A DNA stretch of 64,000 nt, from positions 62,001 to 126,000 of the forward strand of contig DASCQM010000006.1 in NCBI GenBank assembly GCA_036013055.1, in the 5' to 3' direction. Made by a program: the position numbers and the translations under genes. This document shows positions 8,973-16,736 of the stretch, piece by piece. Within the stretch, counting starts at the first letter, position 1. Each line of letters opens with the position of its first letter. Source of the DNA: SHYR01 sp036013055. GTDB taxonomy: Bacteria; Chloroflexota; Dehalococcoidia; UBA2979. The notes under the pieces are model-generated. The model made no database searches, had not been told where the DNA came from, and was given only the letters and a program-made list of their open reading frames with translations.

Positions 8973-9899
8973 CTAGCTCCCTTCCGTAACGATTTCGCGC
9001 ATGCGGTTGAACTGGAAGCCGAGCACGGTGCCGATCGTGTAGAGCGCGAGCACGATGCTCATCAGCAACAGCCCGAGGCTGAGCTCGCGGAACGGCCCGA
9101 GCCACGCGTACCACGCGGCGGGGTCATCGACGCCCGTCGCGACGATGTAGAGCACGAACTGTGCGATCCCGACCATCATCAGCGCCATGAATAGCTTCGC
9201 GCTGAGCGGCATCTTCAGTGTCTTCACCGTCAACCCCATCGACTCCTGGACCTCGCCGCCGCCGTTGCGCAGCGTGCCGAGGATCGAGCCGAGCAGGAAC
9301 GTGATGCCGCCGAGCAGCATCGCTTCACCGAGGAACCGCAGCCCCTGCACCCACGCGCCGAGGTCGGAGAACGTGCCTCCGACGCTGAGGTCGGTCTCGC
9401 CGACGCGGATGAACGAGAGCACGAGCCCCGCCATCACCAGCATCAGCCCCATCGCGACCGCCGGGCCCCAGGCCTTTGGAGCGATGCGGTGGATCATCAG
9501 CGGCGGTGGGGCGGTGTCGGTTGCCGTCGCCGCGCCGAATGGCGATCGGTAGTCGCTCGTTGGGAAGGCTGCGCCATCAGCCTTCAGTTGCGGGAGAGCC
9601 ACTTTCGTGGCCTCCACACGCATCCACGCCCGGATCAGCACGCCCATCAGGACCGTCGCGATTCCGAACTTCAGCATCGCGAACGCCGTCGTCGTGACGC
9701 CGAACGACCAGGCGAGGGTTTCACGGACATTGTCCGGGTTCTCGCCGATCCCGCCTGCCGCGATCACGTTCGCGACCAGCGTGGCGAGCGCCAGTCCGAG
9801 GCCCATGAACCCAAGCAGGAAGCCGGCGGTGCGGTAGCGTGACGGTCGCGAGTAGTCGGCGCTTGCCGCCGGACGATGGATCATTTCCATAGTGGCCAT
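8973..9899 (-). CDS. Six-helix membrane protein, first of a paralogous pair
   Basis: A 308-residue protein with about six hydrophobic helices (near 25-48, 64-88, 142-165, 180-205, 230-253 and 268-292). The last four helices form the unit shared with the downstream paralogue, including GGGEVQESMGLTVKTLKMP. The N-terminal two helices and a linker around residues 100-140 are unique to this copy. The ATG at 9899 has an excellent AAAGGAGA site. Upstream, at 10019-10034, lies a CsoR/CstR-like dyad that could control this pair or the divergent small gene. No cofactor-binding motif (CxxC, or clustered His) is visible, so the function is unknown. Confidence 0.75.
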   Translation of the reverse strand: MATMEMIHRPAASADYSRPSRYRTAGFLLGFMGLGLALATLVANVIAAGGIGENPDNVRETLAWSFGVTTTAFAMLKFGIATVLMGVLIRAWMRVEATKVALPQLKADGAAFPTSDYRSPFGAATATDTAPPPLMIHRIAPKAWGPAVAMGLMLVMAGLVLSFIRVGETDLSVGGTFSDLGAWVQGLRFLGEAMLLGGITFLLGSILGTLRNGGGEVQESMGLTVKTLKMPLSAKLFMALMMVGIAQFVLYIVATGVDDPAAWYAWLGPFRELSLGLLLMSIVLALYTIGTVLGFQFNRMREIVTEGS

Positions 9900-10018
9900 C
9901 TCGTCTCCTTTCGATCAGCACGTCGTTATGGTGGGACGGCCCTTGCCGGAGCCCGATCGACGGTGCTGGTATGCACGCTACCGGCGCGTGTCGATGCCGG
10001 ATGTGATGACTGTCACGT

Positions 10019-10034
10019 ATACCCCCATGGGTAT
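10019..10034. promoter_or_regulatory. CsoR/CstR-family-like operator (ATACCC-N4-GGGTAT)
   Basis: ATACCCCCATGGGTAT reads as two inverted ATACCC half-sites around four bases. This matches the C/G-tract dyads bound by the CsoR/RcnR/CstR repressor family (Cu(I), Ni/Co or persulfide sensors). It sits in the divergent region between the paired membrane genes (ATG at 9899) and a small gene (GTG at 10122). A second near-identical dyad precedes the cysteine desulfurase at 51.3 kb. No CsoR-family gene is in the window. Confidence 0.55.
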
Positions 10035-10121
10035 GTATCGAACCTCACGGCAGCGTGGTGAGGACACTGAGAGGCTGTGTCTACCTTCGACAACCGCCCA
10101 CCGCAGAAGGCGAGAAGTTGA

Positions 10122-10358
10122 GTGGACACCGGGATCTTCTTCAAGGCAGCGAGCAAGGAAATCGTGCGGGCATTGACGAGTGGCGAGCGGCCCTTCGGTG
10201 ACGAGTGGGGGCACGTCTCGGACGACAGCGCGCTCGGGCTCGTCGAGATCCGTTCGCTGCTGATTGAGCGCGGGCTCGTCGACGATCGCGAATCGATCGC
10301 GGTCTACTGGCGGCTCGCTCCTCGCCGCCCCGCGCGGTCGTCGCCGACGGCCGCCTAG
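10122..10358 (+). CDS. Small uncharacterised protein (78 aa)
   Basis: I do not recognise it. The 78-residue protein begins at a GTG with an AAGG-type site upstream. It contains a short segment, residues 20-60, with phrases such as ERPFGDEWGHVSDDSALGLVEIRSLLIERGLV that look like a small alpha/beta fold, and it has an Arg/Pro-rich tail. It lies 115 bases before arsC on the same strand and 88 bases after the CsoR/CstR-like dyad, so it may be the first gene under that site. It has no Cys and no signal peptide. It may be a genuine small protein, but codon bias alone is weak support. Confidence 0.45.
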   Translation: MDTGIFFKAASKEIVRALTSGERPFGDEWGHVSDDSALGLVEIRSLLIERGLVDDRESIAVYWRLAPRRPARSSPTAA

Positions 10359-10472
10359 CGAATCGTCGACGCGGCGCGGGCCGCAGCCAGCACATGCGCG
10401 CGCTTCGCCGCGACCTCGTACGCTGCGCACAGGGGCTGCCACCGCTGGCCCGCGACGCGAGGGAGCCGACGG

Positions 10473-10913
10473 ATGCGCGTGCTGTTCCTTTGCACCGGCA
10501 ACTCCGCTCGCTCACAGCTCGCGGAGGCGTTGCTTCGACGTCGGCTCGACGACCTCGCCGCTGACGGCACGCACGTCGCCTCGGCGGGAACCGATCCGCA
10601 GGGCGTGAACCCGCTCACGATCGCGGTACTGGCGGAGGTCGAAATCGACGCGAGCGACGCCGTCTCGGAGCACCTCGATCGCTACATCGACGAGCCGTGG
10701 GATTACGTGATCACCGTCTGTGATCGCGCCGCCGAGTCCTGCCCCATGTTCCCCGGTGCCGCCGAGCAGATGCACTGGTCCACCGTCGATCCGGCGGATG
10801 CGACAGGCGATCGGGAGGCGCGGCTCTCGGCGTTCCGGGGCGCTCGCGACACGCTCGATGCGCGCATCCAGCGCCTGCTCGAACGTCAGCGGATCGCGGG
10901 CGGCGATGGTTGA
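10473..10913 (+). CDS. arsC: Arsenate reductase ArsC, low-molecular-weight phosphatase (thioredoxin-coupled) type
   Basis: A 146-residue protein with the P-loop CTGNSARS at residues 7-14, where Cys7 is the nucleophile, and a later VCDRAAESCP segment with Cys83 and Cys90. The three-cysteine relay with this spacing is diagnostic of the thioredoxin-coupled arsenate reductases, which reduce As(V) to As(III) in the cytoplasm; true tyrosine phosphatases lack the relay. GGGAG lies eight bases before the ATG. Downstream on the same strand are a Na/Pi symporter and a PhoU-like gene, so phosphate uptake and arsenate handling seem linked. No arsenite efflux gene (arsB or acr3) or ArsR is visible nearby. 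Confidence 0.92.
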   Translation: MRVLFLCTGNSARSQLAEALLRRRLDDLAADGTHVASAGTDPQGVNPLTIAVLAEVEIDASDAVSEHLDRYIDEPWDYVITVCDRAAESCPMFPGAAEQMHWSTVDPADATGDREARLSAFRGARDTLDARIQRLLERQRIAGGDG

Positions 10914-11017
10914 GAAACGGAGTCGTGAACGTAGTGATCTGCGGGGGGTGACGTAAGCGGGATCGGCCCGTATGCTTCCATCGTTTTGAGAGTTCACAGA
11001 AGGGACAGCGTCGCCAC

Positions 11018-12169
11018 TTGAACGGCCGCTCGCTCAGTTCTTTCTTCTTTTCTGGCCCCAAAGGCCCCTTCGTCCGAGCGATCCTTGTCCTCGGGCTGCT
11101 CTACGTCTTCCTGGTCGGCGTCTCGACGCTTGAGGCCGGGATCAAGGCGATGGGCTCCGACTTCAACGAGAAGTTGCTGGAGAGTGTCGACAACCCGCTG
11201 GCGGGCCTCTTTGCCGGCGTGCTCGCGACAGTGCTCGTTCAATCCTCGTCTGTCACGACCTCGACGATCGTCGGACTCGTCGGCTCGGGGACGATGACGG
11301 TCGAGGCGGCCGTGCCCGTGATCATGGGTGCCAACATCGGCACCACGATCACGAACACGCTGGTTTCGCTCGGCCATGCGCGTCGCAACGAGGAGTTCCG
11401 GCGCGCCTTCACAGCCGCGACGATGCACGACTTCTTCAACATCATCGCCGTTTCCATCTTCTTCCCGCTGCAGCTCGCGACCGGCTTCCTCACCGTGATG
11501 GCGGAATGGCTCGCCGACCTCTTCGGTGATAGCAGCGTCTCCGGCGGTGAGACCAAGAGTCCGATCAAGCGGGCCGTGAAGGCCCCTGTCGGGCGCATCA
11601 AGGACGCGCTGGAGACGGTGACCGACTCGGACACCCTGCTGGGCTCAGTGCTACTGCTGGTGGGGATCAGCCTGATCCTGGTCGCGCTGGCCAGCCTCAG
11701 CCGCAACATGCGGTCACTGATCGCGGGGCGCATCGAGACGGCGATGAATTCCGCGGTCGCGAAGGGCGGCGGCATTGTCGGGCTGTTCACCGGATTGTTT
11801 GTGACGATCGGCGTGCAGTCGTCGAGCATCACGACGTCGATCGTCGTGCCGCTCGTCGGCTCTGGCGTGCTCGGCGTGCGCAACGCGTTCCCGATCACGC
11901 TGGGGGCGAATATCGGTACCACGGCGACAGCGCTGCTGGCATCACTGGCCGTTGATCTGCGGCTCGGTCTGGTGATCGCGCTACACCAGCTCCTGTTCAA
12001 CGTGATCGGTGTAGCCGTGCTCTATCCGATCCCGTTCTTCCGCAACACACCCGTGGCGATGGCCGAGCGGCTGGCCAATATCGCGACCGATCACAAAGCG
12101 TTTGTCGCCGTATACGTACTCGGAGTCTTTGTAATGGTGCCACTCGCTGGCATAGTGATACTCAGCTAA
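11018..12169 (+). CDS. Na+/phosphate symporter (NptA/YjbB-like)
   Basis: A 383-residue membrane protein of the Na/Pi cotransporter family. It holds the two inverted-repeat signatures: QSSSVTTSTIVGLVGSG in the first half and QSSSITTSIVVPLVGSG in the second. GANIGTT follows each copy. Hydrophobic segments fill the rest. The predicted role is sodium-driven phosphate import or export across the cytoplasmic membrane. A TTG at 11018 is used as start because it begins directly before a basic, Ser-rich N-terminus; a better start was not found. The gene sits between arsC and a PhoU-like gene that begins 11 bases after its stop, an arrangement typical for NptA with a PhoU-domain regulator. Confidence 0.9.
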   Translation: MNGRSLSSFFFSGPKGPFVRAILVLGLLYVFLVGVSTLEAGIKAMGSDFNEKLLESVDNPLAGLFAGVLATVLVQSSSVTTSTIVGLVGSGTMTVEAAVPVIMGANIGTTITNTLVSLGHARRNEEFRRAFTAATMHDFFNIIAVSIFFPLQLATGFLTVMAEWLADLFGDSSVSGGETKSPIKRAVKAPVGRIKDALETVTDSDTLLGSVLLLVGISLILVALASLSRNMRSLIAGRIETAMNSAVAKGGGIVGLFTGLFVTIGVQSSSITTSIVVPLVGSGVLGVRNAFPITLGANIGTTATALLASLAVDLRLGLVIALHQLLFNVIGVAVLYPIPFFRNTPVAMAERLANIATDHKAFVAVYVLGVFVMVPLAGIVILS

Positions 12170-12180
12170 GGACAGAGGCG

Positions 12181-12849
12181 ATGGTCTTACGATTCTTTCA
12201 GAGCAGTGGTGAAGACAGGCTGGAGCATGCCCAGGGGCTGCTGCAGCAGATGCTGGTGAACGATCGCCACTGCTTCGAGATCGCCACCTCGACGTTGCTC
12301 ACTGGTCAGGACACGGGCGCGGTCGGTCCCGACCTGCGCGACACCGACCGCCAGGTCAACGAGGCCGAGCGGGAGGTCCGACGGGACCTCGTTGTCCACG
12401 CCAGCGTGCACGGCACGTCGCAGGTCTCGGCGATCCTGATCTATATGAGCATCGTGAAGGACGTCGAACGCATCGGTGACTACGCGAAGAACATCTTCGA
12501 TGTCGCCGCCGGTGGAGCCGACCTCTCCGGGCAGCCGGACAGCGCCGAGCTCGTCGCGTATCGCGACCGCATCTCCGAGATGATCACCGAGGCTGCGGGC
12601 GCCTTCGCCGAGGAAGACGGCGGTGCCGCGAACGCGCTGATCGCCGAAGCCGACGCCATGCAGGACGAGTTCGACGCGAAGGTCGGCGTGCTTGTTACCA
12701 GTGATCGCCCCGGTCACGAGGCCGTGCCCCGTGCGCTGCTCTTCCGCTACTACAAGCGGATCATCGGCCACCTGATGAACGTGCTCTCGGCCGTGATCAT
12801 GCCGCTCGACCGGCTCGACTACTACGACGAGCCGAAGAACGACCGCTAG
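12181..12849 (+). CDS. PhoU-domain protein
   Basis: A 222-residue helical protein of the PhoU type. It carries the family's DRQVNEAEREVRR segment and the metal-binding motif KDVERIGDYAKNIF, with ERIGD as the core. PhoU bundles bind multinuclear iron or other metals and regulate phosphate transporters. Here the neighbour is a Na/Pi symporter (11 bases upstream), so it probably tunes that carrier, in the way fused NptA-PhoU proteins do. The ATG at 12181 has AGAGG just upstream. No PstSCAB or PhoR/PhoB genes are in the window. Confidence 0.88.
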   Translation: MVLRFFQSSGEDRLEHAQGLLQQMLVNDRHCFEIATSTLLTGQDTGAVGPDLRDTDRQVNEAEREVRRDLVVHASVHGTSQVSAILIYMSIVKDVERIGDYAKNIFDVAAGGADLSGQPDSAELVAYRDRISEMITEAAGAFAEEDGGAANALIAEADAMQDEFDAKVGVLVTSDRPGHEAVPRALLFRYYKRIIGHLMNVLSAVIMPLDRLDYYDEPKNDR

Positions 12850-12863
12850 CGCACGCCAGTTCT

Positions 12864-12910
12864 AGCCGACGGCGCGGCGTCTCGCTGCTGTCTCGCTGCT
12901 GACGTCGGCT
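12864..12910. terminator. Possible stem-loop between convergent genes
   Basis: AGCCGACG at 12864-12871 pairs perfectly with CGTCGGCT at 12903-12910. The 31-base loop contains a tandem duplication of TCTCGCTGCTG. The element sits between the stops of the phoU-like gene and the acylase gene. The long loop makes it a weak terminator candidate. Confidence 0.3.
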
Positions 12911-12916
12911 GGTCGC

Positions 12917-15184
12917 CTACGCGGGCGTCAGCTGTAGCTCGCCCTCGGCGTTCGCCTCGATATCCGACCACTCGACGAACAGCGGGTGGTACTCGACGTC
13001 ACGCCACCGATCGACGTTGTCCGAGTAGTGCGGCGACCCCGGTTGACCCGAGTTCCCCGGCGGGATGCAGATGCGGGCCGCGTTGAGGTCGTTGAGGTCA
13101 TAGATCTGACGGAACGAGACGCCGTGCAGGCCGGTGATCCCGGCCGGCGTCGCCGTGTTGAACAGCGTCGACGCATCCCCGCCGATCTCGATGTCCGGCA
13201 CGTTCAGCACATCGCGTAGCTCCGGGTCGCGACCCATGCTGTGCCGCCAGCCGGTCGTATGCGCGAGCCCCCAGCGCCACTGTGCGCTGTCCTCACCGTA
13301 TGCCTCGCGCAGCTCCTTCGCCGCGTTCGTCAGCGCCTGCTCGATTGCGGCGTCCCACGAGTCGAAGTCGCCGAGGGTCAGCGACTCGTCCTTCGTCACC
13401 TGCGTGTAGAGGATCGTGCGGTCCAGCGGCGAGATCGGTGGCATGTCCGACGACTCGAAGTACGGTTGCACGGTCAGCGCCGAGAGCGCATCGCGGACGC
13501 GCGAGACAACGAGCGGCTCGACGGCATCGGAGGGCATTGCGCCATCCCAGCCGCGGATCAGCTCCTGCATCGCCTGCGCGTCGGCGTCGGACGTCGCGAC
13601 GGCCGTGAAACGCTCGCCAAACGTGCGCAGCAGCACGCTGGTCTGGTCCGCCTGGAACGATTGCATCTCATTGAGGCGGAAGACCTCGGTGTCCTCGAAC
13701 AGCTCACGCACGCGGTCGGCGCGGAACGCGTTGTGGCCGAACGTGAGGTAGTGCGGGTAGTCAGGGGTCGTCGTCTTGTTGTTCGCCGAGAAGATGTAGC
13801 CGTTGTCCGGATTCTCATCCGTCGGCAGCTCCTCCTTGGCAACGGAGCCATCCCACTCGTGCTCGCCGTCCCAACCGGGAACGGGCAACAGCCACGCCGG
13901 GCGCTTGGGGATGCGGCCGACGTACTGGTAGGCGATGTCGCCCTTCTGGTCGGCGAATCCGTAGTTGCCGCTGATCGAATCGAGCCTGCGGAAGCCCTCC
14001 CGCGCCTGCTCGATGCTGTCTGCGGTGAAGTACGTCATGTGGGCGTCGAAGTCGTGCGCAGGCTCGGCGAGGCCCCACGCGGCAGCGACAACCTCTTCGT
14101 CGCTCGTCGGGTCGCCAGCGACGATCGGGCCGTGTCGCGTCTCCCAGACGACGTCGGAGACGTCGTCTTCGTCGCGCACCTCGAACCGTTGCTCGGTGCG
14201 TGTCAGCGGTTCCCATCCGTCGAGGTAGCGCGCCTCCGGGCCGTTGTTCCCTTGCCGGATCTGCTCGCGGTAGAGGTCCCAGCGGTCGCCATTGGAGTGC
14301 GTCATCGTCCACGCGATCTTCGTGTTGTGGCCGTAGTAGACGGGGCCGGGGTAGGCGGGGTTGCATGGCCCGGCGACGGTGAACTCCGGGCACTCCATGT
14401 GCACGACGTACCACTGGCCAGGAATGCCGATCGCCAGGTGCGGGTCACCGCAGACGATCGGTGCGCCGGTGTCCGTGCGCGATCCGTGGATCACCCAGCA
14501 GTTCGAGCCGCCGCCGGCGGCGACCACACCGTCTGGCGCGCCCATCGCGGCCTCGATGTCCTCCGCGAAGGGGTGGGCGTCCAGCGTCCAGCGCGCGCCG
14601 GAGGGAGTGATCAGCGTCGCATCCTCTGCGATGTCGGAGACCATCGCGTTCACCGCGTCCGCGCCGTGCGCCGCGGCGGCCTTGGCGAAGCTCAGTCGGG
14701 ACGACCAGTGCGCGCCGGCCGATACCATCTTCAGCACGGCGAGCGAGTCGGCGGGGGTCCACGGATCCATCTCGTGATCGAGCTGCTCGAACTCAAACGG
14801 CTTCGGACCGACCGCGTAGGCGGCGTTGATGCCGTCCGAGTACGCCTGCAGGATCATGCGAGCGTCGTCGGACTGCGCCTCCCATTCGCGATCGGCGTGG
14901 CGTCCGTAGCCGAGCCGTCGATTCTGGCGGTCGCGGCCAAGCAGTCCTTTGTTCATGAACTTCGCCGCAGTACCGCGCGCCATGTGGCGGTAGAACTCGA
15001 TCTGGAACATGCGGTCCTGCCCCATGCAGAAGCCCTGCCCGAAGAACGCGTCGCGCGCGCTCTCCGCCTTGATGTGCGGGATGCCCCAGCGGTCGCGGAC
15101 GATGCGCAGCGGCCCATCGAGCCCTTCGACGGTGAATGCCCCATCGATCGGGGTCAGTGAGTCCTCTGGTCGATTCTCAGCCAC
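12917..15184 (-). CDS. Penicillin acylase family (Ntn-hydrolase) protein, apparently cytoplasmic
   Basis: A 755-residue protein matching penicillin G acylase, cephalosporin acylase and acyl-homoserine-lactone acylase. The N-terminal alpha chain has RDRWGIPHIKAESARDAFFGQGF and QDRMFQIEF. Ser227 in GGGSNCWVIHG is the expected autocatalytic cleavage site and becomes the N-terminal nucleophile of the beta chain; GDPHLAIGIPGQWYVVH and YGHNTKIAWTMTHSNGD follow. Unlike the secreted enzymes, no signal peptide precedes the alpha chain, so it is probably cytoplasmic. The GTG start at 15184 has GGGAGG seven bases upstream. The substrate (beta-lactam, acyl-homoserine lactone or other amide) cannot be told. 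It is divergent from the ROK kinase gene. Confidence 0.9.
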   Translation of the reverse strand: MAENRPEDSLTPIDGAFTVEGLDGPLRIVRDRWGIPHIKAESARDAFFGQGFCMGQDRMFQIEFYRHMARGTAAKFMNKGLLGRDRQNRRLGYGRHADREWEAQSDDARMILQAYSDGINAAYAVGPKPFEFEQLDHEMDPWTPADSLAVLKMVSAGAHWSSRLSFAKAAAAHGADAVNAMVSDIAEDATLITPSGARWTLDAHPFAEDIEAAMGAPDGVVAAGGGSNCWVIHGSRTDTGAPIVCGDPHLAIGIPGQWYVVHMECPEFTVAGPCNPAYPGPVYYGHNTKIAWTMTHSNGDRWDLYREQIRQGNNGPEARYLDGWEPLTRTEQRFEVRDEDDVSDVVWETRHGPIVAGDPTSDEEVVAAAWGLAEPAHDFDAHMTYFTADSIEQAREGFRRLDSISGNYGFADQKGDIAYQYVGRIPKRPAWLLPVPGWDGEHEWDGSVAKEELPTDENPDNGYIFSANNKTTTPDYPHYLTFGHNAFRADRVRELFEDTEVFRLNEMQSFQADQTSVLLRTFGERFTAVATSDADAQAMQELIRGWDGAMPSDAVEPLVVSRVRDALSALTVQPYFESSDMPPISPLDRTILYTQVTKDESLTLGDFDSWDAAIEQALTNAAKELREAYGEDSAQWRWGLAHTTGWRHSMGRDPELRDVLNVPDIEIGGDASTLFNTATPAGITGLHGVSFRQIYDLNDLNAARICIPPGNSGQPGSPHYSDNVDRWRDVEYHPLFVEWSDIEANAEGELQLTPA

Positions 15185-15277
15185 GTCAGTGCCTCCCGCT
15201 GTTCCGCGTGCCGCCAGTTATAGCACTTGTCGGGGAGTGGGTCGGGCGAGCGGCTAGACTGGCGAACGGAGGTACGG

Positions 15278-16231
15278 ATGGCGGCATCGCTCGCTCTGGC
15301 GGCGGATATCGGTGGCACGACGATGCGCGCGGCGCTGATCGATCGCGCGGGCAGCGTGCTGGCGCGCACCGCCGGCCCGACACAGCCGGAACGAGGGCTC
15401 GACGACGCTGCCGGGCGCCTCGCATCGATGCTTGCGGAAGTGCGCGGCGACACAGGCAGCGAAGTCGCGGCGCTCGGCGTCTCGACGGCGGGGCCGATCG
15501 ACCCGGCGAGCGGCACCTACCGCCATGCGCCGAACCTGCCGACGTGGGACGGGCTGACGATGAAGCCGGCGCTGGAGGCTGCACTCGGCGTTCCGGTCGC
15601 CTTCGGACACGACGCCACGCTCGCTGCGATGGCGGAAGTGGAGTTCGGGGCGGGCAGGGGCATGCGCGACCTGCTCTACCTCACGGTCAGCACCGGCGTC
15701 GGCGCCGGGATCATCGCGAACGGCCTGCCGGTCACGGGCGTCACGGGTGGCGCGGGCGAGGCCGGGCATCTGATCATTCGGCGCGGCGGGCCAACCTGCG
15801 CCGCAGGCTGCGAGGGTTGCCTCGAAGCGCTCGTCTCCGGCACCGGTATCGCCGCCGCCGCGCTGCGACGCGCGGTGCTGGGCCATCAGACGCGGCTGCG
15901 CGACCTCGACACGATGACGGCCGTCGATGTATTCGACGTCGCCCGTGACGGCGACGAGGTGGCGCGGGAGATCGTGGCTGATGTGGTGCAGAACCTCGCT
16001 GCGGGCCTCGCGGGCTTGCTCGCCGTCTTCGATCCGCAGCTGATCGTGCTCGGTGGCGGCGTGGTCGAGGGACTGCGCGCGTACTGGGACGACGTCGTCG
16101 TCGCCACCCGAGCGCAGGCGCTGCCGCGCTACTCAGATGGCGTGCCGCTGGCGATCAGCGAGTTTGGTGACTCGGTCAGCCTGCTCGGTGCGTCGGTGCT
16201 CGCGTTCCAGCTCGACGACCGCGCGAGTTGA
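15278..16231 (+). CDS. ROK family sugar kinase
   Basis: A 317-residue ROK protein with the ATP-binding ADIGGTTMRAALID at the N-terminus, then LGVSTAGPIDP, the GHDATLAAMAE catalytic-Asp region, STGVGAGII, and the GEAGH to C-rich zinc region. That region reads CAAGCEGCLE, a rearranged version of the usual CxCGxxGCxE: the second Cys is Ala, but another Cys lies nearby. It probably phosphorylates glucose or a similar hexose. There is no DNA-binding domain, so it is a kinase rather than a ROK repressor. The ATG at 15278 has GGAGG five bases upstream. It converges on a PAS gene with only seven bases between stops. Confidence 0.88.
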   Translation: MAASLALAADIGGTTMRAALIDRAGSVLARTAGPTQPERGLDDAAGRLASMLAEVRGDTGSEVAALGVSTAGPIDPASGTYRHAPNLPTWDGLTMKPALEAALGVPVAFGHDATLAAMAEVEFGAGRGMRDLLYLTVSTGVGAGIIANGLPVTGVTGGAGEAGHLIIRRGGPTCAAGCEGCLEALVSGTGIAAAALRRAVLGHQTRLRDLDTMTAVDVFDVARDGDEVAREIVADVVQNLAAGLAGLLAVFDPQLIVLGGGVVEGLRAYWDDVVVATRAQALPRYSDGVPLAISEFGDSVSLLGASVLAFQLDDRAS

Positions 16232-16238
16232 GCTGGCG

Positions 16239-16703
16239 CTAGCTGCCGCTGTCCTCGCGCTCCTTCAGCGCCGTCTCAAGCTCTTCGAGCCGCCGTCGGT
16301 TGGTTCGCTCCTGCTCGAAACGCTCGGTGATGTCGCGCGCGGTAGCGAGCGCGCCGACGACTTCGCCGCCATCGCCGCGCACGATCGCGAAGCTCAGCTC
16401 AACGTAGAACTGCTCGCCGCCGCCGCGTAACGCTCGCGTCGGGAGTGACTGCCCGGCGTATTTCGTCTCGCCGTCACCGAGGGCGCGCTCGTAGCCCTCC
16501 CAGTGCTGATCGCGGAAGCGCTCAGGGACGATCAGGTCGAGACGCTGGCCGATCGCCTGTTCGCGCGTCTGGCCGAAGATGCGCTCGGCCGCGGCGTTCC
16601 AGATACGGATCACGCCATCGCGGTCGGCAAAGATCACCGCATCTGGACCTTGCTCAACCACGCTCTCGATGCTGACCCCCTCGGGTCCGTTCGCGTCACT
16701 CAT
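16239..16703 (-). CDS. Single PAS-domain protein with C-terminal coiled coil
   Basis: A 154-residue protein that is almost entirely one PAS/PAC fold: VVEQGPDAVIFADRDGVIRIWNAAAERIFGQTREQAIGQ, then the PAC part ending ALATARDITERF. A charged helix (about residues 128-150) follows, and there is no kinase, cyclase or HTH output domain. Such stand-alone PAS proteins serve as sensors that pass signals by protein contact. The ATG at 16703 has GGAGA upstream. It lies downstream of the acyl-CoA synthetase alpha gene, 33 bases from its end on the same strand, and may simply be adjacent. No cofactor-ligating residue is evident. Confidence 0.85.
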   Translation of the reverse strand: MSDANGPEGVSIESVVEQGPDAVIFADRDGVIRIWNAAAERIFGQTREQAIGQRLDLIVPERFRDQHWEGYERALGDGETKYAGQSLPTRALRGGGEQFYVELSFAIVRGDGGEVVGALATARDITERFEQERTNRRRLEELETALKEREDSGS

Positions 16704-16736
16704 CGGCGTTCTCCATTCCGTCTTCGCTCGTCTTCT

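Noticed and set aside
12880..12901. Tandem duplication of TCTCGCTGCTG
   Set aside because: Only two copies in a short intergenic loop; no sign of a larger repeat or CRISPR array anywhere in the window.
13241..15160. A 639-codon open frame on the + strand opposite the penicillin-acylase gene
   Set aside because: It is Arg/Val/Gly-rich without domains and mirrors the codon bias of the real gene on the other strand.
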